DNA of 64,000 bases from Chryseobacterium herbae (GCF_025154075.1 NZ_JAOAMU010000006.1:310001-374000); one strand, 5' to 3'. Shown: positions 50,691-59,277, counted from the first letter of the stretch. The notes: generated from the letters alone by a model not told the origin. Numbers and translations: made by a program.

Positions 50691-50736
50691 TTGCGTAGTC
50701 AAATAACTTCATTTAAATTTGTAGTCAAATAACTAC
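50691..50736 (+). promoter_or_regulatory. Promoter and operator of the ArsR-family gene
   Basis: TTG (50691) and TAAATTTG (50714-50721) are 20 bp apart, an ideal Bacteroidota promoter. GTAGTCAAATAACT is found at 50695 and again at 50721, 26 bp apart; the second copy has GTAGT/ACTAC dyad arms. These overlap the promoter and are likely autoregulatory sites. Confidence 0.7.
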
Positions 50737-50739
50737 ACA

Positions 50740-51072
50740 ATGAATTTAAGAAGAGATGTATTCCAGGCTATAGCAGACCCTACCAGAAGATCTATCCTGA
50801 TGCTGGTGGCCGCACAATCCATGACGGCCGGAGCCATCGCTTCCAACTTCGATACCGCCAGACCTACCGTTTCCAAACACCTTCAGATCCTTACAGAATG
50901 TGAGCTCCTAAGATCTGAACAGAACGGCCGTGAAATTATCTATCACCTAAATCCCAATAAAATGAAAGAAATAGCCGATTTTATAGAACCCTTCCGCCAA
51001 ATGTGGGACGACAGGTTCAACAAGCTGGAAAATGTAATGAAAGCCTATCAGAAAAAGATAAGTAATGAGTAA
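50740..51072 (+). CDS. ArsR-family transcriptional regulator
   Basis: The 110-aa protein has the ArsR wHTH (FQAIADPTRRSILMLVAAQS; TARPTVSKHLQILTECELLR; QNGREIIYHLNPNKMKEIAD). The cysteine pattern of metal sensors is absent, so it belongs with the non-metal SmtB/YczG-type members paired with AHSA1 proteins. The AHSA1 gene follows 85 bp on. Direct repeats over its promoter suggest autorepression. Confidence 0.85.
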   Translation: MNLRRDVFQAIADPTRRSILMLVAAQSMTAGAIASNFDTARPTVSKHLQILTECELLRSEQNGREIIYHLNPNKMKEIADFIEPFRQMWDDRFNKLENVMKAYQKKISNE

Positions 51073-51099
51073 TGGGCAATGAGTAATATTATACACGCT

Positions 51100-51156
51100 A
51101 TCCCCGAAACTCTCCCACTCTAATACTCTCAAACCCTCAAACCCTCAAACTCAAAA
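51100..51156 (+). repeat. CCCTCAAA-type short repeats before the AHSA1 gene
   Basis: The leader of the AHSA1 gene holds CTCCCACTCTAATACTCTC and the repeated unit CTCAAACCCTCAAACCCTC. The same block recurs at about 51690-51755 before the YdeI-like gene. It looks like a dispersed C/A-rich intergenic repeat. Confidence 0.5.
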
Positions 51157-51157
51157 T

Positions 51158-51619
51158 ATGGAACTCAAAACAAAAATCCACGCCGAAGACGGCAAACAGG
51201 AAATATTTATCACAAGGGAATTTGATCTTCCGGTAGAATTGCTTTTCAAAGCCTACACCGAAGCTGAAATTGTTGAACAATGGATGAACACCAAAGTTCT
51301 GAAGCTTGAAAACAAACCACATGGCGGCTATCAGTTTGAAACATCCAATCCTCAGGGTGATGTCGTTTTCCGTGCCAATGGAACCATCCACGAATTTGTT
51401 CCGGAGCAGAAAATCACAAGAACTTTCCAGATGGAAAATACACCTTTCCCTATTCAGCTTGATTTTTTGGAATTTGAAAAACTGACTGATCATACCAGTA
51501 AACTTACCATCCAAACCATCTACAAATCTGTTGATTTCAGAGACCAAATGTTGAAATTGCCTTTTGCACAAGGGCTTAATATGGCGCATAACAGATTGGA
51601 AGAAATTTTTAGAAAATAG
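51158..51619 (+). CDS. AHSA1/SRPBCC family protein
   Basis: The 153-aa protein has the START/SRPBCC pattern (FITREFDLPVELLFKAYTEA; TKVLKLENKPHGGYQFETSN; EQKITRTFQMENTPFPIQLD; KLPFAQGLNMAHNRLEEIFR). It is linked to an ArsR regulator, as usual. Such proteins bind hydrophobic ligands; the ligand is unknown. Confidence 0.85.
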   Translation: MELKTKIHAEDGKQEIFITREFDLPVELLFKAYTEAEIVEQWMNTKVLKLENKPHGGYQFETSNPQGDVVFRANGTIHEFVPEQKITRTFQMENTPFPIQLDFLEFEKLTDHTSKLTIQTIYKSVDFRDQMLKLPFAQGLNMAHNRLEEIFRK

Positions 51620-51760
51620 AAATTAGATGTTAGATGTTAGATGTTAGAAGGTCGCAGTTTTAAATCATCCCCCAAAATCTAATATATTCAAACTCAAAAC
51701 CCCTCAAACCCTCCCACTCTAATACTCTCAAACACACAAACCCTCAAACCCAACACCACC
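51617..51760 (+). repeat. Short tandem repeats between AHSA1 and YdeI-like genes
   Basis: Near 51620 the unit TTAGATG is repeated at least three times. Then from 51690 on the CTCAAACCC block of the previous intergenic region returns (CTCCCACTCTAATACTCTC). No gene is seen here. Confidence 0.5.
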
Positions 51761-52339
51761 ATGAATCCAAAAGTTGATTTTTTCTTCGATAAAGCCGATC
51801 AATGGCAGAAAGAATTTGAAAAGCTAAGAGCTATCCTTCTCGAAACAGGGCTGGAAGAAGAACTAAAATGGGGCAATCCATGCTATACCTATCACGGCAG
51901 AAATGTCGTTCTGATCCATGGATTTAAAGAATACTGCGCCCTACTCTTTTTTAAAGGTGCTTTACTCAATGACACCCATCATGTTTTGATCCAACAGTCC
52001 GAAAATGTTCAGGCAGCACGGCAGATCCGTTTTACAACACTTAAAGAAATCACTGATCTTGAAAAGGTGATCCCAACTTACGTTTACGAAGCTGTAGAAG
52101 CTGAAAAATCAGGGATAAAAGTTCCGATGAAGAAGACTAAGGAATTTGAAATGACTGAAGAATTCCAAAGTAAACTGGATGAAAATTCTGAATTAAAAGA
52201 AGCTTTCGAAGCCCTTACTCCCGGGAGACAGAGAGCGTACTTGCTGCATTTTTCGTCGGCAAAACAATCCAAAACAAGAGAAGAAAGAATTCAAAAATAT
52301 ATTCCTCAAATCCTTACCGGAAAAGGTCTGAAAGATTAA
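51761..52339 (+). CDS. YdeI/DUF1801-family protein
   Basis: The 192-aa protein has the DUF1801 pattern (WGNPCYTYHGRNVVLIHGFK; CALLFFKGALLNDTHHVLIQ) and a C-terminal YdeI/OmpD-associated part (EAFEALTPGRQRAYLLHFSS; AKQSKTREERIQKYIPQILT). It is often found next to AHSA1 and DoxX genes. Function unknown. Confidence 0.8.
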   Translation: MNPKVDFFFDKADQWQKEFEKLRAILLETGLEEELKWGNPCYTYHGRNVVLIHGFKEYCALLFFKGALLNDTHHVLIQQSENVQAARQIRFTTLKEITDLEKVIPTYVYEAVEAEKSGIKVPMKKTKEFEMTEEFQSKLDENSELKEAFEALTPGRQRAYLLHFSSAKQSKTREERIQKYIPQILTGKGLKD

Positions 52340-52355
52340 CTTAATAAAAACTATT

Positions 52356-52754
52356 ATGGAAACACAGAACAAATCACAAAAAAGAAACAGAATCATTTAC
52401 TGGATTTTCACAATCTGGATGGCATTGGGAATGGTATCTACTGCCATTGTCCAGCTCATGAAAAACAAAGATGAGCTCGCCAATTTCACCACTCTTGGCT
52501 ACCCAGCCTACCTGATGACGATCATCGGAGTTTGGAAAATTCTGGGCGTAATCGCAGTATTGATCCCGAAACGTCCGTTATTGAAAGAATGGGCATACGC
52601 GGGATTTTTCTTCGTCATGTCGGGCGCCTTTGTCTCTCACATCATTGTGGGTGATACTTTGGGACGAACTTTTCCGGCCCTACTGTTGCTGATTTTAGTC
52701 GGTATTTCGTGGTATTTCAGACCGGCAGACCGAAAAACATCTGCATCTAATTAA
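52356..52754 (+). CDS. DoxX-like membrane protein
   Basis: The 132-aa protein has four membrane segments (IIYWIFTIWMALGMVSTAIV; YPAYLMTIIGVWKILGVIAV; YAGFFFVMSGAFVSHIIVGD; LLLLILVGISWYFR). This is a short DoxX family type, 16 bp after the YdeI-like gene, so it belongs to the same unit. Role unclear. Confidence 0.8.
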   Translation: METQNKSQKRNRIIYWIFTIWMALGMVSTAIVQLMKNKDELANFTTLGYPAYLMTIIGVWKILGVIAVLIPKRPLLKEWAYAGFFFVMSGAFVSHIIVGDTLGRTFPALLLLILVGISWYFRPADRKTSASN

Positions 52755-52797
52755 GACCGTATAAAAAATTAAATAACAACCACTTAAACAAATTAAT

Positions 52798-53355
52798 ATG
52801 AGCAAAAAGAAACTAACAACCGAACAGAGCGGAGAACTTTTAAAAGTTTTAAAGACCCGTTTTGATAAAAATATGAACCGTCATAAAGGCCTGAACTGGG
52901 AAAAGATACAGTCAAAGCTGGAAGCTGCTCCTGAAAAGCTCTGGTCATTGAACGAAATGGAAGAAACAGAAGGCGAACCTGACGTGGTAGATTACGACAA
53001 AAAAACAGACGAATACATCTTCTTCGACTGTTCCCCGGAAAGCCCGAAACGCAGAAGCCTCTGCTACGATTATCAATCCTGGGAAGCCCGTAAAGCCAAC
53101 AAACCCGAAAGCAATGTCATTGATAAAGCCACAGAAATGGGAATTGAACTTCTGACAGAAGAACAATACCGCCAACTTCAAGAACTGGGAAAATTTGATT
53201 TAAAAACATCCAGCTGGGTGAAAACGCCTGCAAACATCAGAGAACTTGGAGGCGCTATCTTCTGTGACCGCAGGTATAATACGGTTTTCATGTATCACAA
53301 TGGTGCAGATTCTTATTATGCGGCGAGGGGATTTAGAGGGATGTTGAAAGTTTAG
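52798..53355 (+). CDS. DUF4256 domain protein
   Basis: The 185-aa protein has the DUF4256 pattern (LLKVLKTRFDKNMNRHKGLN; EYIFFDCSPESPKRRSLCYD; AIFCDRRYNTVFMYHNGADS; YYAARGFRGMLKV). It is the last gene of the ArsR-AHSA1-YdeI-DoxX group. Function unknown. Confidence 0.85.
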   Translation: MSKKKLTTEQSGELLKVLKTRFDKNMNRHKGLNWEKIQSKLEAAPEKLWSLNEMEETEGEPDVVDYDKKTDEYIFFDCSPESPKRRSLCYDYQSWEARKANKPESNVIDKATEMGIELLTEEQYRQLQELGKFDLKTSSWVKTPANIRELGGAIFCDRRYNTVFMYHNGADSYYAARGFRGMLKV

Positions 53356-53942
53356 TTTTTGGGTTGCGAGGTATCGGTTTCGAGTTCAACGTATTCCTCA
53401 AAACTTTCATTTTAAAATATTGATTTTAAGATCTCGCAAATCTCGCTGATTATATAGATTCTCATTTCACGCTTTCTTTTAAACATTAAGATCAATGAAG
53501 GATGTAAGGTGAGTTAAGAAAAAATCAAATGATTTTTTAAGTTGTACATCTTAAAGCGAAGCTAAAACTTAATATTCTTAAAAACTTAACACAGAATCTT
53601 AATGGTTTAAATTTTTCCTCCCGCAGATCAAGCTGATTATGCAGATTTTTATTTCACGCTTTCTTTTAACATTAAGATCAATGAAAGTTGTAAGGTTAGT
53701 TAAGAAAAAATCAAATGATTTTTTAAGCTGTACATCTTAAAGCGAAGCTAAAACTTAATATTCTTAAAAACTTAACACAGAATCTTAATGGTTTAAATTT
53801 TTTCTCTCGCAGATCAAGCTGATTATGCAGATTCTTTTAGTGCTATTAAGTTTATTAAGCACAAACATCTGTTTAATCTGTTTAATCTGTGGGAGCTTAA
53901 AAACATATTTATATCCATACGATCTGTGAGAGGCCAATCCAA
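53356..53942. repeat. Two tandem copies of a 186-bp intergenic repeat
   Basis: No gene is present. A unit beginning ATTTCACGCTTTC at 53464 restarts at 53650 with near-identical sequence to about 53838. Partial related sequence lies before (from about 53436) and after (to about 53900: AAACATCTGTTTAATCTGTT). Inside is CAAATGATTTTTTAAG and TTAAAGCGAAGCTAAAACTT. The end unit resembles the repeat at 50500-50605. It is a dispersed, locally duplicated element of unknown role. Confidence 0.7.
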
Positions 53943-54902
53943 CTAATCGTTTTTGAGCCAGGGCGATTCCACACTCCAAAAAATAATATTCACACCCAAA
54001 TAATGTTCAGCATAGTCCACAAATTCTTCCTTGGTAAAAGGTTTCTTCGTTTTTGGGTTTTTATATGTTAGAGTCGGTTCCTGCACCGCCATAGCTACTA
54101 AAGGCAGTTTTCCTTTATATTGATTGAAAAACGGATAAGAATTTTTCATCTGAGCATTTTTGTTGGGAACAATGTCCGGTCCGCCCAACGCGATGTTATT
54201 TTTATGGGCAAATTCAAATAACCTCGACATATATTTATGATCGTTCTCCCATTCACACGGAAAAAAATTCACATATTGCAAAACATAAGAAGTTTTAAAA
54301 GCGTTTCTGGCGTACTGTAAATTATCCAGTTCAGCCTGAAAATATCTATCACAGCTGAAGCCTGTTTTATCCCTTTTCATATCAATATCTATGGAGGTTT
54401 CAGGCAAATTGATTCCCTGTATTTTTCCGTCAAAATTTTTCGCCAGTGCTCCTATCAATTTCTGATATCTCTCTTGAACCGCAGGATTCCATTGTTGCGT
54501 TACCCATCCATTTCCTACAGGCTTATTTTCACCTGGATTATCATATTGAGGAACCAAACCTCCGTTATATTCTTTTTCGTTTAAAATATAATCCGGGACA
54601 TATCTGGCTTCCGGCTCAAAGAAACGGTCCTGAAGCTGGATGAATAATTTTCTGTTCAGACCTGATAAATAGTTCAGATCATTTTCAATTCGTGAAAAAT
54701 CATATACATCTTTCGCGGTTTCTAATGCTCTCCAGTTATACACGATCTGTACTCCGCCTATATCTTTCCTGGTAATCATTTTTTCAATGTTTTTCAGGTC
54801 TCCCGATGAAGTGTAAATATAATTCTGAGGAGTTTGCGCTGTGAAAAGCTGTAAAGCAAAAGTCAAAAAGCCCAAAACGGCCATCTTAAATAATCGTGTC
54901 AT
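53943..54902 (-). CDS. Secreted TIM-barrel-like protein, probable glycoside hydrolase
   Basis: The 319-aa protein has a signal peptide (LFKMAVLGFLTFALQLFTAQ). It has a barrel-like pattern with DIGGVQIVYNWRALETAKDV, FIQLQDRFFEPEARYVPDYI, IQGINLPETSIDID (a possible catalytic Glu) and VNIIFWSVESPWL. It looks like a GH42/GH5-type barrel but no family was securely matched. It lies alone between repeats and a lipoprotein gene. Confidence 0.55.
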   Translation of the reverse strand: MTRLFKMAVLGFLTFALQLFTAQTPQNYIYTSSGDLKNIEKMITRKDIGGVQIVYNWRALETAKDVYDFSRIENDLNYLSGLNRKLFIQLQDRFFEPEARYVPDYILNEKEYNGGLVPQYDNPGENKPVGNGWVTQQWNPAVQERYQKLIGALAKNFDGKIQGINLPETSIDIDMKRDKTGFSCDRYFQAELDNLQYARNAFKTSYVLQYVNFFPCEWENDHKYMSRLFEFAHKNNIALGGPDIVPNKNAQMKNSYPFFNQYKGKLPLVAMAVQEPTLTYKNPKTKKPFTKEEFVDYAEHYLGVNIIFWSVESPWLKND

Positions 54903-55125
54903 AACTATGAAATTAAAAGATTAATAATCATCATTTTTCGTGCCCAAATTGGTTTTAGACTTAAAGAAAGCTTTTAATTAAAATGATCATTCCTTTTTAT
55001 TTTGAAGAAATTACAGATTATTTTTATGACGAATCATTTCTATTTGTATCTAATTTCCTTTCATATTTAAATACTATTACTAATTTAGTAGATTGAAATT
55101 TGAATTTAATATAACAACATTGGGT

Positions 55126-55626
55126 ATGAAAAAATTAATCTTACTGGCTTCAGTATTGGTTTTACTTATTAACTGTAATAAAAAAACGGAAACTCCGGCT
55201 CCGGCAGCTAAAACGGACACAGCCGCGGTGATTGAACCTGTCGTAGATACACTGGGACCGAAATCATTCTGTTATATGGCCGTTACAGGAAAAGACAGTG
55301 TCTTTGCATCCATCGATGATAATCTGGGAACCATTACCGGCAAACTAGCCTACAAAAACAATGAAAAAGACAGTTCAAAAGGAGATGTAACCGGCTTTAA
55401 ATCCGGAGACACATTGAAACTGACGTATGAATTTCAGGCTGAAGGGACAAAAAGCAAGAGAGATATCTTCTTTATTCAGAAAGACAATACTTTAACCGAA
55501 GGAATCGGTGATCACAAGGAAGAAGACGGGCAGTCTAAATATGCCGATGAAAAAAATATCAGCTACAAAGACGGACAAAAACTGGAGCCTGCAGACTGCA
55601 AAGTGGTTACGAAAGCTTTAAAATAA
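55126..55626 (+). CDS. Lipoprotein, unknown
   Basis: From ATG 55126 (166 aa) the protein has a lipobox (LLASVLVLLINCNKKTE) and a proline/alanine linker, then a domain with SFCYMAVTGKDSVFASIDDN and LKLTYEFQAEGTKSKRDIFF. It is unrelated to neighbours. The start at 55093 adds a non-signal stretch. Function unknown. Confidence 0.7.
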   Translation: MKKLILLASVLVLLINCNKKTETPAPAAKTDTAAVIEPVVDTLGPKSFCYMAVTGKDSVFASIDDNLGTITGKLAYKNNEKDSSKGDVTGFKSGDTLKLTYEFQAEGTKSKRDIFFIQKDNTLTEGIGDHKEEDGQSKYADEKNISYKDGQKLEPADCKVVTKALK

Positions 55627-55713
55627 TATAAAAATCATTTATTCTCCATTATTTGAAATATTCTGCATGGTATTTGCTATAAAAGTGGCTCATTAGAAAC
55701 AACAATAAAGTAG

Positions 55714-56040
55714 TATTATGCAGCATTTTCAATTCAGCCATTTTCAAAAAGTGAATTTATAGAGCGCTTAAAGAAAACCTTTCCTCAATATAAAATTCAG
55801 ACCGGTTTTGGAGCACTTCAGGTGAGAACCAGCGGATTTACCTTAACCGGCAACGTGAAAATCACTACCAATCCTGAAATAGGAAAAGTAAGCACGGAAA
55901 CCTGCCTGGACTCAGCGGTCCTTTACCTGATTTTCTGTTTTCCGATCGGCATTTATATGATGATGAAAAAACAGAAAGTGAAAAAGTTTGAAAGCGAGAT
56001 CATTGCGGGAATTAAAAATATACTGACTGAAGACCAATAA
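55714..56040 (+). pseudogene. Small membrane protein gene with missing start (possible remnant)
   Basis: The frame is open from 55714 to 56040 and encodes FSKSEFIERLKKTFPQYKIQ, then TLTGNVKITTNPEIGKVSTE and a membrane helix (LDSAVLYLIFCFPIGIYMMM). It has no ATG; the first ordinary start is GTG 55822, which would cut off the conserved-looking N-terminus. An ATG at 55718 in another frame suggests a small indel near the 5' end. It may be a decayed gene or use a rare start. Confidence 0.45.
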
Positions 56041-56057
56041 TCAATGTCAAGCAAGAT

Positions 56058-56094
56058 AAAAAGGTGGCTGAGAAAAACTCGAAGCCACCTTTTT
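56058..56094. terminator. Bidirectional terminator
   Basis: AAAAAGGTGGCT (56058-56069) pairs exactly with AGCCACCTTTTT (56083-56094). It serves the gene to the left and the threonine aldolase gene to the right, which converge here. Confidence 0.85.
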
Positions 56095-56105
56095 ATTATC
56101 TTTTA

Positions 56106-57137
56106 CTAAAGTTCTTTTTGAATCAGTTCTATAAAACGTTCTACCGCTTCATCACCCGTATTCCACGAGGTAATAAGGCGGATCGCAGAAGATTGTTCAT
56201 CTATCTTTTTCCAGACGTAAAATTCAAAATGTTCTGATAGAATTTCAATCAGTTCATTGCTGATAATTGGGAAAATCTGGTTGGTGTAGGTATCAGACAG
56301 AAACTGTACGCCCCTTTCCTTCATTGCATTTTTGATCTTCATCGCCTGAATATTGGCATGTTTCGCCAGATCAAAATACAGATCGTCTTTCATCAACTCC
56401 ATAAACTGGATTCCCAAAAGACGTCCTTTAGCCAGTAAAGCTCCTTTCTGCTTGATATTGAAGGCGAAATCCGGCTGTAGATCTTTATTATTAATTACGA
56501 TAGCTTCTCCTATCACTGCTCCGTTTTTTGTACCGCCCAGATAAAATATATCCGTCAGTTCCGCTACTCTTTCCAGGGTCAGATCACTGATTTCCGAGGT
56601 AAGTCCATGTCCTAATCTGGCACCATCCATAAACAGATAAAGCCCATTCTGACGGCAAAATACTGAAAGCTCTTCCAGTTCATGAGCTAAATAAATGGTT
56701 CCCAACTCCGTAGAATTTGATATATACACCAACTTCGGCATGACCTGATGCGGAACATTGCTGTGACTTTCCAGAACCGGAATAATGTCAGCAGGTCTCA
56801 GTTTACCGTCTTCAGTTTCAATGCTTAACACTTTATGGCCTGTTGCTTCAATAGCTCCGGTTTCATTATTTAAAATATGGCCCGGCGCGGCGGAGATCAC
56901 ACATTGATAAGGTCTCAGAATGGATGAAATCACAATCAGGTTCGCCTGTGTCCCTCCGGAAACCAAATAAACATCAGAATCCTGATTCTTAATTTTATCT
57001 TTAATCAGTTTTTTGGCTTGAGCAGAATATTCATCTTCGCCATATCCGGCCTGCTGATTCAAATTAGTTTGTACAAGTGCTTGTAGAATATTCGGGTGAC
57101 ACCCCTCAGAATAGTCGTTTTTAAAAGAAAATTTCAT
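56106..57137 (-). CDS. L-threonine aldolase (low specificity type)
   Basis: The 343-aa PLP enzyme has the aldolase/beta-eliminating lyase pattern (FSFKNDYSEGCHPNILQALV; VYLVSGGTQANLIVISSILR; FMDGARLGHGL; DIFYLGGTKNGAVIGEAIVI with the PLP Lys in GGTKNG). It splits threonine or allo-threonine into glycine and acetaldehyde. It is divergent from the DtxR-family gene with an 85-bp gap. Confidence 0.85.
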   Translation of the reverse strand: MKFSFKNDYSEGCHPNILQALVQTNLNQQAGYGEDEYSAQAKKLIKDKIKNQDSDVYLVSGGTQANLIVISSILRPYQCVISAAPGHILNNETGAIEATGHKVLSIETEDGKLRPADIIPVLESHSNVPHQVMPKLVYISNSTELGTIYLAHELEELSVFCRQNGLYLFMDGARLGHGLTSEISDLTLERVAELTDIFYLGGTKNGAVIGEAIVINNKDLQPDFAFNIKQKGALLAKGRLLGIQFMELMKDDLYFDLAKHANIQAMKIKNAMKERGVQFLSDTYTNQIFPIISNELIEILSEHFEFYVWKKIDEQSSAIRLITSWNTGDEAVERFIELIQKEL

Positions 57138-57190
57138 AGAGTAAAATTAAAAAAAGTTAAAATAACAAGAGCAGATTTTACATAATATTT

Positions 57191-57220
57191 TGTTAGATTT
57201 GTAGTGAAAATCATCTAACA
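57191..57220 (+). promoter_or_regulatory. Operator-like inverted repeat over the DtxR-family gene promoter
   Basis: TGTTAGAT (57191-57198) and ATCTAACA (57213-57220) form a perfect 8-bp dyad with 14 bp between. The promoter -7 box TAGATTTG (57194-57201) overlaps the left arm. The right arm ends 2 bp before the start codon. This suggests autoregulation. Confidence 0.65.
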
Positions 57221-57222
57221 TT

Positions 57223-57876
57223 TTGAGAACAACATTAACAGAAGAAAATTATCTGAAGGCTTTGTTTCATTTAGTTGACAATGAAGGGAAAGTAACGATC
57301 AATGAGCTCAGCAAATTTTTAAACGTAAAAATGCCGAGTGTGAATAACATGATGAAGAAGTTTGCCGACAAAAAATGGGTCATTTATGAAACATACAAGC
57401 CGCTGGTAGTTACAGAAAGCGGAAAGCGTGAAGCCGCACTGGTCGTCCGTAAACACAGGCTAACCGAAATGTTTCTAGTGAAAAAAATGAATTTCGGCTG
57501 GGAAAATGTCCACGAGATTGCAGAACAGCTGGAACACGTCCATTCACAGATCTTTTTTGACAAAATGGACGAAATCCTGGATTATCCTAAATTTGATCCG
57601 CACGGAGAACCTATTCCCGACAAAGACGGAAATATTATTTCGCAGGATCTTCTTAAACTGAGCGCATGCAAACCCGGAGAAACTGTAGTTTTCGCTTCCG
57701 TTACACTCTCCGACGACGGGTTTCTGAGCTATTTAACTGAAAGAAAACTCCTCCTGAATACGAAGATCAAGGTTATTAAAATTGAAGACTTTGATAAATC
57801 AATGACCATAGAAATTGGGGATAATAAGGAAATTCTGAGCAGGAAAGCTACGGAGAAGATATTAGTGAAGAAATAA
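57223..57876 (+). CDS. DtxR-family metal-dependent transcriptional regulator
   Basis: The 217-aa protein starts at TTG 57223 (RTTLTEENYLKALFHLVDNE). It has an N-terminal wHTH (VTINELSKFLNVKMPSVNNM), the metal-binding helix region (RKHRLTEMFLVKKMNFGWEN; VHEIAEQLEHVHSQIFFDKM) and a C-terminal SH3-like/FeoA domain. This is the MntR/IdeR type. It probably senses Mn or Fe. The dyad before its start is the likely operator. Confidence 0.85.
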   Translation: MRTTLTEENYLKALFHLVDNEGKVTINELSKFLNVKMPSVNNMMKKFADKKWVIYETYKPLVVTESGKREAALVVRKHRLTEMFLVKKMNFGWENVHEIAEQLEHVHSQIFFDKMDEILDYPKFDPHGEPIPDKDGNIISQDLLKLSACKPGETVVFASVTLSDDGFLSYLTERKLLLNTKIKVIKIEDFDKSMTIEIGDNKEILSRKATEKILVKK

Positions 57877-57883
57877 GGTTCAT

Positions 57884-57997
57884 TGGTGGCTTCGGGAGCC
57901 TCTGCCACCAATGCTCCGGTTAAGCTATGAAATGAACGATTATTCTATTTCTACTATCTCAACAATTACTGGGTGGCAGAGGCTCCCGAAGCCACCA
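57884..57997. repeat. 26-bp inverted repeat between convergent genes
   Basis: The arms at 57884-57909 and 57972-57997 are exact reverse complements (core GGTGGCTTCGGGAGCCTCTG). The loop is 62 bp and AT-rich. It can act as a bidirectional terminator, and its form and GC content differ from its surroundings, like REP elements or IS-derived MITEs. Confidence 0.75.
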
Positions 57998-58001
57998 GAT
58001 C

Positions 58002-59168
58002 CTAAAGTTCAAGCATTTTAATAACTTCCTCAATTTCCTCAGAAGTATTAAAATAATGCGGCGACAGACGAATAGCGCTATTGATATTTTTTAACGTAAA
58101 ATCAATCAGAGCATTGCTTTTATTGCTTACGGAAAAATAGACATTATTCTCTTTCAGTACTTTATAAATCCTGTCGATGCTTCCGTCAGAGGCACAGAAA
58201 GTAACGTTACTTCCTAAATTCCTTCCTTCGTCTAATGTCCTTAAACCATTGTTCTGCAGGCCGATCCTTAGCTTTTCTGCTAATTTTCTATTATAAATTT
58301 CAATATTCTGAAGGCCAATTCTATTCGCGTATTTTGCAGCTTCTGTAAATCCTAAAATCGAACTGATAGAAGTTTCCCAATGCTCAAATCTTTTTGCGGT
58401 TTTCAGGAGTTTATAATCATCGAATTCTGTCCATTCTGCGCCATTCATATCCAAAAAAACCGGAGCAAGCTCTCTTTCTAAGACCTTATCCGAAACGTAT
58501 AGAAATCCGGTTCCTCTGGGTCCTCGCATAAATTTACGTCCTGTAGCCGTGAGAAAATCGCAGCCTATTTTATCAACATCTACCGCCAATTGTCCTACCG
58601 ACTGACAGGCATCAACAAGATACAACACATCATAGCGGCGGCAGATTTCTCCGGCGCCTTCCACATTCTGGATAAGCCCGGAATTTGTTGGAATATGGGT
58701 GACTGCAACAAGTTTTGGATGATGCTTTTTAACCAGATCTTCCAAATCTTCTAAATCCAGTTCATGATCAGGATGATTTTTAACTCTTACAATCTTAATA
58801 CCCAGCTTTTTCTGCAGCGAAAAAAAAGCAATTTGATTGGAAATATAGTCATCATTCGTTGTAATAATAACATCTTCATTTACAAATTGAATACTGGACA
58901 AAGCTTTAGCATAGGCATCGGTAGAGCTTACTGTAAAAGCCATGTTTTCCGGCTTAGCATTAATTAATTTAGCTGCTTCTTTATAAAACTTATTGATCTT
59001 TTTTGCATTCCTGTCAGCTGCTTCATACGCTCCGTATTCTTGTTCTAGATAAATGTGATCGATCATTGTCTTAACCACAATTTCCGGCATCAAAGACCCT
59101 CCGGCACTGTTTAAAAATATTTTATCTGCACAGCCGACGGTATCCTGTCTGATAGTATGTAGGTCCAT
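58002..59168 (-). CDS. Aminotransferase class V family enzyme
   Basis: The 388-aa PLP enzyme has the class V pattern (IFLNSAGGSLMPEIVVKTMI; VSSTDAYAKALSSIQF; VDACQSVGQLAVDVDKIGCD; FLTATGRKFMRGPRGTGFLY, with the PLP Lys in GRKFMRGPRG). It resembles isopenicillin-N epimerase/selenocysteine lyase-like members. Substrate unknown. Confidence 0.8.
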   Translation of the reverse strand: MDLHTIRQDTVGCADKIFLNSAGGSLMPEIVVKTMIDHIYLEQEYGAYEAADRNAKKINKFYKEAAKLINAKPENMAFTVSSTDAYAKALSSIQFVNEDVIITTNDDYISNQIAFFSLQKKLGIKIVRVKNHPDHELDLEDLEDLVKKHHPKLVAVTHIPTNSGLIQNVEGAGEICRRYDVLYLVDACQSVGQLAVDVDKIGCDFLTATGRKFMRGPRGTGFLYVSDKVLERELAPVFLDMNGAEWTEFDDYKLLKTAKRFEHWETSISSILGFTEAAKYANRIGLQNIEIYNRKLAEKLRIGLQNNGLRTLDEGRNLGSNVTFCASDGSIDRIYKVLKENNVYFSVSNKSNALIDFTLKNINSAIRLSPHYFNTSEEIEEVIKMLEL

Positions 59169-59230
59169 GTTCTATTTATTTTTCAAATTGATTGATAATT
59201 TCCCGCTTTAATTTAGTTTTTACGCATAAA

Positions 59231-59258
59231 AAATCCCGAAAATTGATCTCCGGGATTT
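59231..59258 (-). terminator. Terminator after tssK
   Basis: AAATCCCG (59231-59238) pairs with CGGGATTT (59251-59258) with A/T tracts on both sides. Confidence 0.7.
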
Positions 59259-59277
59259 ATATTTTTAAATGTTTCCA

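Noticed and set aside
52945..53181. Hydrophobic minus-strand ORF
   Set aside because: It is a shadow of the DUF4256 gene, whose + frame shows clear family motifs.
53464..53838. CRISPR array
   Set aside because: The repeats are long (186 bp), directly adjacent and without spacers.
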